Of a stretch of 12,350 nucleotides of DNA, positions 1 through 7,401 are shown piece after piece; positions within the stretch are counted from its first letter, which is position 1; every line of letters starts with the position of its first letter. The stretch comes from Bacillota bacterium (lineage in GTDB: Bacteria; Bacillota; Clostridia; Lachnospirales; Lachnospiraceae), in contig JAEZUR010000113.1 in the NCBI GenBank assembly GCA_023420935.1, positions 1 to 12,350 on the forward strand, read 5' to 3'. Both the position numbers and the translations under genes were made by a program. Below the pieces are notes generated by a model. It saw nothing but the letters and a program-made list of their open reading frames with translations, did no database searches and was not told the DNA's origin.

Positions 1-77
<77 letters not shown>

Positions 78-346
78 AAATGTTTTAATTGATTATTCAA
101 TCTTTTTCAGAATTAACTGGCTAATTATTTTAGCTCGCTAAATCCTAAGCGAATTGCTTCGCTTTCTTTTTACTGTTTTAGGTCGTGTCCTGTTTTCACA
201 AAACACTGTTCTAGAATCATTTCTGATTCTTTATGAAAATCTATTTTATATAGAATTTTCAGGGTTGTTTCACTGTTCAGTTATCAATGTTCTAAGCTTT
301 GACAATCTCTTATCTCTACTTGTTGTTTGCGCTGTTTTTCGAGCGC
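78..346 (-). other. rRNA operon leader (pre-16S) with hairpins
   Basis: This lies between the proximal rRNA promoter and mature 16S and would be transcribed and then removed. Visible stem-loops are 147-164 (7-bp arms AAGCGAA/TTCGCTT, 4-base loop), 191-205 (TGTTTT/AAAACA, 3-base loop) and 213-230 (AGAATCA/TGATTCT, 4-base loop). At 278-292 the minus strand reads GAACATTGATAACTG, which resembles the boxA-like leader elements of Firmicute rRNA operons, but this match is weak. None of the hairpins has a U-tract, so they look like processing or folding structures, not terminators. The open frame on the plus strand at 154-354 falls here and is judged non-coding. Confidence 0.7.
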
Positions 347-352
347 TTGTTT

Positions 353-381
353 AATATAACATGTTTGAAATTGTTTGTCAA
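353..381 (-). promoter_or_regulatory. rRNA promoter, proximal (P2)
   Basis: On the minus strand there is a perfect -35 TTGACA (381-376), a 17-base spacer and -10 TATATT (358-353). Initiation is expected near 346. Upstream (382-420) are long A-tracts on the minus strand that resemble an UP element. The -35 region is embedded in AAAGTTGTTGACA, a 13-base block that is repeated exactly at the distal promoter. Confidence 0.85.
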
Positions 382-441
382 CAACTTTTTTTTATTTTTA
401 TTTTCTGATTATTTTGCTCTATTTTTCCTGAGCGGATTTAT

Positions 442-470
442 AGAATAACATTTATATATACAAATGTCAA
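442..470 (-). promoter_or_regulatory. rRNA promoter, distal (P1)
   Basis: On the minus strand there is a perfect -35 TTGACA (470-465), a 17-base spacer rich in TA, and -10 TATTCT (447-442). The -35 is preceded by AAAGTTG, as in the proximal promoter 89 bases downstream. Tandem strong promoters upstream of 16S are the usual arrangement for low-GC Gram-positive rRNA operons. Confidence 0.82.
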
Positions 471-557
471 CAACTTTAACATAATTATTTTAATTTCTTT
501 TTAAAATGCACTAAAAGCCAATAAATCTACAGCAATCTACATGAGTAATATCCGCAC

Positions 558-1613
558 TTAATCTCTAACGCGTGCAATTTGCTTATAAAATAGATAACCA
601 GAGTTTCTAAACAAACTTGTAAAGTATTGTTTATATAATAGATACAATTTATTCCCTATGGCTTCAATATCATTATTACACACTAATTTATATGCAGCAT
701 CTGTTAAATCCGGTAAACTACCTGCAAAGAATTCTTTTATTTTGTTCTCAAAACCAGCTATATCTTTTGCTTTATGTAAGACAACATTTTCCGGAAGCCA
801 TTCTCTATAAATCTCGATATCTCGAACTAGCACTGGAATTCCAGTTGCCATTGCTTCTAATAAAACAATACCTTCCGTCTCTTCCCAGGTAGGAAACCAA
901 AATAGATCAGCTCCCGCATATGCTTTTATTAGTTGGTTCTTTTCAACGTATCCTGCAAATATCAAGTTTGGCAACTCTACTTTTAATGCATTTTTGATAG
1001 TTGTAGGAATCAATTTGGGATCCGTATATCCAAACCAGATGAATTTATATTGTGGTAATCTCTTGGCCATTTCCACAAAATCAAGAATACCCTTTCGCTC
1101 TATATAATGCCCAACTCCGATTATTACTTTCTCATTCTCTCGTATGTTATATGTTTTACGAAATTCAGAGGTGTCGCTTTTCTTTCCTGTATATTCCTTT
1201 AAGTCTATTCCATTACTCAATGCTACAATTGGCTTTTTGAGTCCATATCCCATTAAGATTCTTTTGGAATAATCGGTAGGTGTTATGATTAGATCTCCTA
1301 GGGAATAACAAAATTTTAACCACTGTTTAAAAAGAGGTGCTATTAGATTCGAACCAGTAAAGGATCGTTTAAAATCTTCCATAGTGGAATGACCGTAATA
1401 TACTATTTTCTTACCATGAATCTTGGCTCTTAACGCCATCATAACTGAGTTAGGGAAAACTGTATTCAAATGTACTATATCATAATACTCCTCTGAATTT
1501 TCTGTATAATCTACATTATTTTTACGAAGAGCTTCTATTTGATTGTCGATTGCTCTTCCAATACCACTTTTTCTTATGACATCATATGACCCCTTAAACA
1601 CTAAAACTCTCAT
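558..1613 (-). CDS. GT4-family glycosyltransferase, likely diacylglycerol glucosyltransferase type
   Basis: A 351-residue group 1 (GT4, GT-B fold) glycosyltransferase. The N-terminal half has a KSGIGRA loop (residues 15-21), DIVHLN (45-50) and GHSTMEDFKRSFTGS (74-88). The C-terminal donor-binding half has GHYIERKG (168-175) and the EX7E element at E245-E253 within EETEGIVLLEAMATG. The GHSTMEDF, ITPTDYSKR and LSNGIDL stretches are those I associate with membrane glycolipid synthases of Firmicutes (CpoA-like 1,2-diacylglycerol 3-glucosyltransferases), so a glycolipid role is likely but inferred. The start is set at 1613, since AGGAGG at 1625-1620 sits 6 bases upstream. An in-frame ATG at 1649 lies inside the preceding gene with no such site. 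The ribosome binding site overlaps the stop codon of the VTT gene, implying coupled translation. I see no terminator after it before the rRNA promoters. Confidence 0.85.
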   Translation of the reverse strand: MRVLVFKGSYDVIRKSGIGRAIDNQIEALRKNNVDYTENSEEYYDIVHLNTVFPNSVMMALRAKIHGKKIVYYGHSTMEDFKRSFTGSNLIAPLFKQWLKFCYSLGDLIITPTDYSKRILMGYGLKKPIVALSNGIDLKEYTGKKSDTSEFRKTYNIRENEKVIIGVGHYIERKGILDFVEMAKRLPQYKFIWFGYTDPKLIPTTIKNALKVELPNLIFAGYVEKNQLIKAYAGADLFWFPTWEETEGIVLLEAMATGIPVLVRDIEIYREWLPENVVLHKAKDIAGFENKIKEFFAGSLPDLTDAAYKLVCNNDIEAIGNKLYLLYKQYFTSLFRNSGYLFYKQIARVRD

Positions 1614-1623
1614 CTTTCTCCTC

Positions 1624-2208
1624 CTATGCAAAGTAATTGAACGCTCCATTACAAATCAAACTAATAAATAATGTATAAAGAAATATTGATATAGGTTTAC
1701 CAACAAGTATAATGATCAAATACCGTTTAAAGGAAATACTGGTTGTTCCTGCCATAAAACATAGAAAATCATCTGGTGCAATTGGGAAGAATATTGCCAT
1801 GGCAAATAATCGTTCAAACCTTTTCGGATTTTTATCAAGCCAGCTTTCATATTTACTATATATTTTTTTACTTGCTACTGTTTTTAATATGTCTTTTCCA
1901 TAGATACGTGCAATTAAAAAAGCTATAATTGATCCGATACATATACCAATATAGTTATAAAGGAATCCTTCCGTAATACCAAATATCCACACTCCAGCCG
2001 CACATCCCGTGGCTCCAGGAAGTATTGGCACAACTACTTGAATTGCCTGAATAAATATAAAGAGCAACGGTCCTAATATTCCTAGTGGCAGTATTAACTG
2101 GGCAAGTCTTTCCTTTGAGGAAAACCACCCTGCCTGATATCCATATAGTATTAAAAATATCATTAAGCCTAAACCTACTATAATAGATAACTTACGAATT
2201 ATTTTCAT
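1624..2208 (-). CDS. TVP38/TMEM64 (VTT/DedA-like) family membrane protein
   Basis: A 194-residue integral membrane protein of the SNARE-associated/VTT family. It has an N-terminal hydrophobic helix (8-23), then the VTT domain: LGPLLFIFIQ (45-54), a re-entrant-like VVPILPGATGCAAG (59-72), GICIGSIIAFLIAR (88-101), a polar basic segment (102-135), and a second re-entrant element FFPIAPDDFLCFMAG (140-154) with the Pro and Asp residues typical of the family. A final hydrophobic segment spans 163-187. Members of this superfamily have been linked to lipid scrambling or transport and membrane homeostasis. Pairing with a putative glycolipid glycosyltransferase ten bases downstream fits a membrane-lipid role, which is inference. 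The start at 2208 follows an AAAGGAAA site. An in-frame ATG at 2223 lacks one. No convincing promoter was seen in 2209-2394. Confidence 0.85.
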   Translation of the reverse strand: MKIIRKLSIIVGLGLMIFLILYGYQAGWFSSKERLAQLILPLGILGPLLFIFIQAIQVVVPILPGATGCAAGVWIFGITEGFLYNYIGICIGSIIAFLIARIYGKDILKTVASKKIYSKYESWLDKNPKRFERLFAMAIFFPIAPDDFLCFMAGTTSISFKRYLIIILVGKPISIFLYTLFISLICNGAFNYFA

Positions 2209-2394
2209 AGTGTTTCCTTTCATATTGCTATTTAATGCATTATTTGCATCACAAACTACCTGTGTCTATTATTAAAACGAGAGAAACAAGCTTTTTACTT
2301 CAAATATTTATTTTTTTATGATTCGACGATTAATTACTAGCAAGATTTTCCGTTTTAATACGCAATTTCATGATCAGATGAATTTTCATATAAT

Positions 2395-2427
2395 AAAAAA
2401 TCACCTGTTGCAAAATACAACAAGTGA
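2395..2427 (-). terminator. Intrinsic terminator closing the pyrimidine-catabolism unit
   Basis: On the minus strand TCACTTGTTG (2427-2418) pairs over 10 positions, one of them G-T, with CAACAGGTGA (2410-2401) around a 7-base loop. It is followed at once by six T residues (2400-2395) and further T/A-rich sequence. It lies 75 bases after the stop of the cytidylate-kinase-like gene and marks the end of that transcript. Confidence 0.9.
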
Positions 2428-2502
2428 TAAATTATAATTACATATGTAAAGTCCCGAAACACAAACATTTTAATCCACTAGGCACTTCTTTTTAAATACT
2501 AA

Positions 2503-3129
2503 TTAAGAGTTAAATTTTATATTAATATAATCCTTAATTACTTCCACACATTTATCTCTTCCGATCCGATCACTATTTAATACAAGATCATAATTGATAG
2601 GATTCGTCCATATTTTCCCGCCAGTATAATAATTGTAATATTTTGCTCTGTATTTATCTGTACTATGTATTAATTGGTGAGCACGTTCTTCCGAAACATA
2701 CAATTTCTTCATGACAGATTCTACACAAGCTTTTCTTGGTGCTTCTATGTAAATACTAATCACATTGCTATAATCCTTCAATATATGATCCGCACATTTT
2801 CCAACTATAATACAGCTTTCACTCTTGGCTAAATTGCGAATTAACTCAGCCTGAATATTAAATACATTAATATCTGATATAAAGTCTTTTTCCTGTGGCT
2901 CTAACACACTTGAAAATGGAACCTTACGTAGAAAATTAGTAATATATTTTCCTCGGAGTTTTTCATCTACATCTATGAATACACCTTCATCAATACCTGT
3001 TTGTTCCGACGCCATTGTTAGCAATTGCCTATCATAACATGGAATTCCAAGTAACTCTCCTAATTTGGTAGCCACTTCTTTACCGCCACTTCCAAAGCCT
3101 CTAGCAATGGTAATTACATAGTTTCTCAT
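2503..3129 (-). CDS. Cytidylate kinase-like family protein
   Basis: A 208-residue P-loop protein of the cytidylate-kinase-like family (PF13189 type). The nucleotide-binding loop reads ARGFGSGGKEVA (9-20), with the family's GSGGKE in place of a classical GxxxxGK[ST]. It is followed by GIPCYDRQLL (28-37), CIIVGKCADHIL (106-117, the core strand and LID-proximal helix) and ISIYIEAP (124-131). A basic Tyr-rich region KYRAKYYNYYTGGKIW (159-174) is also characteristic. Its true substrate is unknown, and members of this family are not the housekeeping Cmk. GGGAGG lies 8 bases upstream of the start. It follows the amidohydrolase by 81 bases with no terminator and no convincing promoter, and is followed by the operon's terminator. 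It is therefore probably the last gene of the pyrimidine unit. Confidence 0.82.
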   Translation of the reverse strand: MRNYVITIARGFGSGGKEVATKLGELLGIPCYDRQLLTMASEQTGIDEGVFIDVDEKLRGKYITNFLRKVPFSSVLEPQEKDFISDINVFNIQAELIRNLAKSESCIIVGKCADHILKDYSNVISIYIEAPRKACVESVMKKLYVSEERAHQLIHSTDKYRAKYYNYYTGGKIWTNPINYDLVLNSDRIGRDKCVEVIKDYINIKFNS

Positions 3130-3210
3130 GTATTTGCCCTCCCATTCTCTTCTTAAATATTAATGTTTTATAATGTTAGAACTGCTTCTTTATATATGTT
3201 TATCTATTAT

Positions 3211-4473
3211 CTACTCTGCGTCAGCCTTTAAAACTGCATTTAACATTACAGTTGCACCTTCAGTACAATGCTCCGGTGTAGAATACTCAGGTTCACAATG
3301 GGATAAACCATCTTTTGATTGGACAAAAATCATGGTTGTTGGAAGCATATATGCTGCAAACTGTGCATCATGTCCAGCGCCAGAATGAATGTACTGATGC
3401 TTGATACCAGCCTCTTCTGCTGCTTCTTTCACATAACCAACTAACTTCTCATCCCAATATACCGTATCACGATTCCATGCCTTCAAAACTTCACAAGTAC
3501 ATCCTACCCATGTTTTATCTGCACAGCTCTTTACTATAGAAAGAACTTTTTCTAAAACAACAGGATCTTCATGTCTTGCATCAAAAGAGAAATCAAAGAA
3601 ATCTGGTACACAAGTGTGTACACATGGATGACAAATCACTTCTCCTGTTGTGTAAACCAAATCTGAAATTCCTAATTTATCAATCTCCTCGTGAAGATAA
3701 CATAAAGCCTTAGATGCAGCAAAAAATGCATCTTTTCGTTTTGGCATAGGGAACGTACCTGCATGTGTGGTCTGACCATAGAATTTCAAACGGTAGTTAA
3801 ACATACCAAGAACACAATCAACAACGCCGATGTCATTTCCGTTATCCTCTAAAATAGGACCTTGTTCAATATGCGCTTCAAACATATATTTATACGTATC
3901 TGGATTAAGTCTGTATTTCTTATCCCCCTTAAATCCTGACTTTTCAAGTGCTTCACCAAATGTTTTATCTGGATCTAGAATACTCTTTGACGCCATCATA
4001 TCCTCATATTTGAATTTACTTCTGATATCCTCTGGTAGATAATCATAACATACGATTCCAGAACACATCATAGCTGGTGGATAAAGAGAACCTTCTTCAT
4101 TGGTCCAAATCATAGCCGTCAGTGGATGTTTATGTGATATGTTCTGTTCCACAACCGTTTCCAAAACCTCCATGGCTGAAATAACACCTAAAATCCCATC
4201 GTAATTGCCACCATTTTTTACAGAGTCACAATGGGAAGCCATAACAATCCTTTGAGCATTGGAATCAGAGCCAGGAATGGTAGCATAGACATTGGCTACG
4301 TCATCCATTTCTATCACAGCTCCAATGGCTTCCATTCTTTTCATAAATTCCTTCCTTGCTAAGATTGCTTCCAAGGACAAGGAATACCTTGTAATACCAC
4401 CATGTCCTGCATCACCAAACTGGCTCATGGTTGTTATTTTATCTTTCATTCTTTCTAAACTGCATTTATACAT
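3211..4473 (-). CDS. M20-family N-carbamoyl-beta-alanine/N-carbamoyl-amino-acid amidohydrolase
   Basis: A 420-residue dinuclear-metal amidohydrolase of the allantoate amidohydrolase/L-carbamoylase group (M20 peptidase fold). The expected metal ligands are visible: H81 (ASHCDSV), D92 (GNYDG), E126/E127 (TNEEG), H201 (EAHIEQGP) and H392 (LSHCEPEYS). The lid/dimerisation domain carries H237 (TTHAG) and the DAR element at 298-300, and GAGHDA lies at 364-369. EAHIEQGP separates this group from true peptidases. Yeast-type beta-alanine synthases belong to the same group. Beside a dihydropyrimidinase and PreA, the likely reaction is N-carbamoyl-beta-alanine to beta-alanine, CO2 and ammonia. N-carbamoyl-alpha-amino acids or allantoate are alternatives. 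Start chosen at ATG 4473: GAGGGA overlaps the PreA stop codon about 10 bases upstream. A GTG at 4482 is too close to that site. Confidence 0.9.
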   Translation of the reverse strand: MYKCSLERMKDKITTMSQFGDAGHGGITRYSLSLEAILARKEFMKRMEAIGAVIEMDDVANVYATIPGSDSNAQRIVMASHCDSVKNGGNYDGILGVISAMEVLETVVEQNISHKHPLTAMIWTNEEGSLYPPAMMCSGIVCYDYLPEDIRSKFKYEDMMASKSILDPDKTFGEALEKSGFKGDKKYRLNPDTYKYMFEAHIEQGPILEDNGNDIGVVDCVLGMFNYRLKFYGQTTHAGTFPMPKRKDAFFAASKALCYLHEEIDKLGISDLVYTTGEVICHPCVHTCVPDFFDFSFDARHEDPVVLEKVLSIVKSCADKTWVGCTCEVLKAWNRDTVYWDEKLVGYVKEAAEEAGIKHQYIHSGAGHDAQFAAYMLPTTMIFVQSKDGLSHCEPEYSTPEHCTEGATVMLNAVLKADAE

Positions 4474-4490
4474 AATAAGCACTTCCCTCT

Positions 4491-5984
4491 CTATGATATT
4501 TCAACTCGTTTTCCTGTTAGAATTGCACCTGCTGGACAAACCACTTTACATAATTGACATCCTACACATTTCTTCCCATTCATAATTGGCTTACCATTAT
4601 CATCTCTACTGATTGCTTGATGTCCTCCATCATAACATGATAGGTAGCATCTACCACAAGCGACGCATAAAGTCCGATCAAATCTAGGATAACAGATGGA
4701 GTGTCGATCTAACTTATCTGCTGGAATCAAGTTAGCTAACGCGTTGCCTACTATCTGAGACACCCTGGTATAGCCACTCATTCGTAGGTAATTGCTTAGT
4801 CCATCCAAAAAATCATCTATAATACGATATCCATACTGCATGACTGCTGTAGTAACTTGAACTGTTTCACAACCCAATGCCAAAAATTCAGCTGCGTCTT
4901 TCCATGTTTCAATTCCACCCATACCACTAATTGGTATCTGGTTCAATCGTTCACTGGTTTTCATATCATGTATAAATCGTAGAGCAATTGGCTTAACTGC
5001 TTTACCTGAATATCCTCCTACGGAAGATTTACCAACAACATCTGGTCCAGAGGAAAATGTACTCAGATTAACATTCATAACACTTTTAATGGTATTGATT
5101 GCTGCGAGACCATCTGCTCCTGCTTCCACTGCGGCTATTGCTGGAACTTCCATATTCGTAATATTAGGGGTCATCTTTGCCAAGATTGGAAGTCTGGTTC
5201 CTTTTCTAGTCGCTTCTGTGTATCGTCTCACCAGTTCTATATTGGTACCAACGTCACTGCCAAGCCCTTCCCCAGTCATATGGGGACACGAGAAATTACA
5301 TTCAATGATATCTGCTCCAGCTTCTTCCATCTTCTTAGCAAGAAACGTCCACTCCTCTTCATTTTGTCCCATAATGGATGCAATCATCACTTTCGTCGGA
5401 TAATCTTTCTTCAGTTTCTTAATAAAATCTATGTTTTCTTCAAAGGTATGATCTGAAATCTGCTCGATGTTCTTAAATCCTACCCATGGAGTATTTTCTT
5501 TCTCTAATGTATCAAATCTTGGTGAAACTTCCTGTGGAACGAATAATCCTATGGTTTTAAATGCAACTCCTGCCCACCCCATATCAAATGCTTTCGCTAC
5601 CATTTCATAATTACTACCTACAATGGAAGAGGATAAGAAAAATGGATTTTCGCAAGGAACTCCACAAAAATCAATGGACAAATCCATCTCTTCTATTTCA
5701 TTCGTCTCTACCACTGGATTCACAGAACCAAGTATACTATGTATGTTAATTGGGCTATCTATTTTACCCCGATTGCACTGTTCCATGCACTTTGCTTCGT
5801 TACAGGATAAACAGGATGGGTTCTTTCTTAATTGTTTGGAAGCGCCTATTTCATTTTCAAAGCGCAGCGATCGAATCACTTCTGCAATGGGAACCATGTC
5901 TGGACATGCTTTATTGCAGGGTGCATCGTGACACAGCAGACATCTTCCTGTTTCTGTTTTTATTTGTATTACTTCATATGCCAT
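4491..5984 (-). CDS. preA: Dihydropyrimidine dehydrogenase, PreA type with extra N-terminal Fe-S domain
   Basis: A 497-residue iron-sulfur flavoprotein that interconverts uracil/thymine and dihydropyrimidines. From the N-terminus it has a Cys-rich domain with C15-x2-C18-x4-C23-x3-C27 and C58-x2-C61-x4-C66-x3-C70, like the Fe-S region of PreT or domain I of DPD. An FMN-binding dihydroorotate-dehydrogenase-like barrel follows (about 100-415) with NFSCPH (catalytic-type C233, with N230 and H235), K270 in LAKMTPN, N297-T298, SGYSGKAVKP and GIGGIETW-like SGMGGIETW (353-361). The C-terminal ferredoxin domain binds two 4Fe-4S clusters (C440, C443, C446, C450; C473, C476, C479, C483). E. coli PreA is about 410 residues and lacks the N-terminal domain. 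No FAD/NAD(P)H domain is present here or in the neighbours. AGGAGG sits 8 bases upstream of the start, 31 bases after the hydantoinase stop. Confidence 0.92.
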   Translation of the reverse strand: MAYEVIQIKTETGRCLLCHDAPCNKACPDMVPIAEVIRSLRFENEIGASKQLRKNPSCLSCNEAKCMEQCNRGKIDSPINIHSILGSVNPVVETNEIEEMDLSIDFCGVPCENPFFLSSSIVGSNYEMVAKAFDMGWAGVAFKTIGLFVPQEVSPRFDTLEKENTPWVGFKNIEQISDHTFEENIDFIKKLKKDYPTKVMIASIMGQNEEEWTFLAKKMEEAGADIIECNFSCPHMTGEGLGSDVGTNIELVRRYTEATRKGTRLPILAKMTPNITNMEVPAIAAVEAGADGLAAINTIKSVMNVNLSTFSSGPDVVGKSSVGGYSGKAVKPIALRFIHDMKTSERLNQIPISGMGGIETWKDAAEFLALGCETVQVTTAVMQYGYRIIDDFLDGLSNYLRMSGYTRVSQIVGNALANLIPADKLDRHSICYPRFDRTLCVACGRCYLSCYDGGHQAISRDDNGKPIMNGKKCVGCQLCKVVCPAGAILTGKRVEIS

Positions 5985-6015
5985 AGCATGTGCCTCCTAT
6001 CTAGTTTGAATTCCC

Positions 6016-7383
6016 TTATTGACAACTACCCCTTTTGATATATTTTCCTGTGCCAGGTTTTCCAACAAAGTCACCGTTGTCATAAACCAGTGTTCCTCGC
6101 AGATATGTTTGCACTGGATACCCATGAAGTTTCTTACCTTCCCAGATGGTGTGATCGTAATCAGAGTGCATGTTTTTCACACTAATGGTAAACTCTTTTT
6201 CCTTATCATAAATAACAATATCTGCATCTTTTCCTATACTGATGGATCCTTTGGATTCACAACCAAATATTTTGGCTGGATTGGTGGAACATACTTCTAC
6301 AACCTTTTCAAAACTAATCTTTCCACTATTAGCTGCATCCAGCATATAAGGATACAAGTTTTCTACGCCCGCACAGCCATTTGGTATCTTCGTAAAATCA
6401 TCCTTGCCCCAGTCTTTTTCATAACTTTGAAATGGGCAATGATCGGTTGCAACGGTATCAATAAAACCAGCCTTTAACGCTTTCCATAGCGCATCCTGGC
6501 TTTCTTGACCTTTCATCGGTGGAGAACATACAAAATTTCTTCCGTCCTCTCGCTTATATACATCGCAGGTAAATTCTAAATACTGAGGGCAAGTTTCCAC
6601 ATAGATGTCATGCCCTTCTTCTTTTGCTTGAATACAGGCTTCAAGACCTTCTTTGTCTGCCATATGAACAATATAAATTGGTGTATCTAGATTGGAAGCC
6701 CAGTGGACAGCCCTTTTATCTGCTTCTGCTTCAACAAATTCAGGTCTGCTTAAGTAATGATACCAAGCAGATGTTTTACCTTCCTTAAGAAATCGTTCTA
6801 TATTTAAGTCAATCAGATCCGGATTCTCCGCATGAACATTAATCATAGCTCCAAGTTCTTTGGCACGTAACAACAGTCTTACTAATGTTCCATCATCAAC
6901 CATCATTTTTTCTTTTTTGTAAACCAAGAAACACTTAAAACTTGTGATTCCTTCTTTTACTGCCAGCTCCATCTCATCTAGGATTTCGCCTCCATTTAAA
7001 TCAGTAATACAACAATGAAACGCATAATCCACACAGGCTTCCTTTTCTAACATTTCTTTTTTGGAATTAATTAATCCTAGAATGGTTCCTCCTGCACGCT
7101 GTACTGGATAATCAAAAATTGTGGTTACCCCACCGCATGCTGCTGCTCTTGTTCCTGACAGATAACTATCCGCGGATACCGTTCCACCAAAAGGCATTGC
7201 CATATGTGTATGAACATCCAATGCTCCCGGCAAGACAAGCTTGCCGGTGGCATCCACTACTCTATCCGCGGAAATATTTAAATTCTTACCAATTGCCGTT
7301 ATGATTCCATTGTCTACTGCAACATCTGCTACATAACTCTCTTTTGCTGTTACAACAGTACCGCCTTTAATAAGTAGATTCAT
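6016..7383 (-). CDS. hydA: Dihydropyrimidinase / D-hydantoinase
   Basis: A 455-residue cyclic amidohydrolase (amidohydrolase superfamily, dihydropyrimidinase branch), close to the family's usual ~460. It hydrolyses dihydrouracil or dihydrothymine to the N-carbamoyl-beta-amino acid and often accepts hydantoins. Metal-site residues are all visible: H58 and H60 (DVHTHM), K150 (ITSFKCF, the lysine that is carboxylated in the family), H184 (NVHAEN), H240 (IVHMAD) and D314 (ATDHCPF). Tyr155 in KCFLVYK matches the substrate-binding tyrosine. The small beta-sandwich is formed by the N-terminal ~50 residues and by the C-terminal portion (GKDADIVIYD onward). GGGGGAA precedes the start. It begins 18 bases after the binding-protein stop and is followed by PreA, giving the consecutive pathway order. 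Confidence 0.94.
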   Translation of the reverse strand: MNLLIKGGTVVTAKESYVADVAVDNGIITAIGKNLNISADRVVDATGKLVLPGALDVHTHMAMPFGGTVSADSYLSGTRAAACGGVTTIFDYPVQRAGGTILGLINSKKEMLEKEACVDYAFHCCITDLNGGEILDEMELAVKEGITSFKCFLVYKKEKMMVDDGTLVRLLLRAKELGAMINVHAENPDLIDLNIERFLKEGKTSAWYHYLSRPEFVEAEADKRAVHWASNLDTPIYIVHMADKEGLEACIQAKEEGHDIYVETCPQYLEFTCDVYKREDGRNFVCSPPMKGQESQDALWKALKAGFIDTVATDHCPFQSYEKDWGKDDFTKIPNGCAGVENLYPYMLDAANSGKISFEKVVEVCSTNPAKIFGCESKGSISIGKDADIVIYDKEKEFTISVKNMHSDYDHTIWEGKKLHGYPVQTYLRGTLVYDNGDFVGKPGTGKYIKRGSCQ

Positions 7384-7401
7384 GCTATTTCCCCCTTGCT
7401 T

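Noticed and set aside
154..354. Plus-strand open frame of 66 codons
   Set aside because: It runs antisense through the rRNA leader, ends on the -10 of the proximal rRNA promoter, has no ribosome binding site and encodes an unremarkable Leu/Phe/Val-rich sequence. AT-rich chance frame.
2209..2394. Possible promoter or operator upstream of the VTT gene, including the small palindrome ATGCA-N5-TGCAT at 2235-2249
   Set aside because: AT-rich sequence gives several partial -35/-10 matches, but none with good hexamers at 16-18 bases. The 5-bp palindrome is too short to separate from chance. A promoter must exist after the terminator at 2395-2427, but I cannot place it.
5089..5403. Plus-strand open frame of 104 codons
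   Set aside because: Antisense shadow of the PreA barrel. The minus-strand frame carries the catalytic Cys and FMN-site motifs.
6019..6477. Plus-strand open frame of 152 codons
   Set aside because: It lies entirely antisense within the dihydropyrimidinase gene, whose own frame has all the family motifs. No recognisable domain and no ribosome binding site.
3211..7383. Hydantoin utilisation operon instead of pyrimidine degradation
   Set aside because: The hydantoinase and carbamoylase alone would fit hydantoins, but PreA between them and the absence of a hydantoin racemase favour pyrimidines. Hydantoin use remains possible as a side activity.
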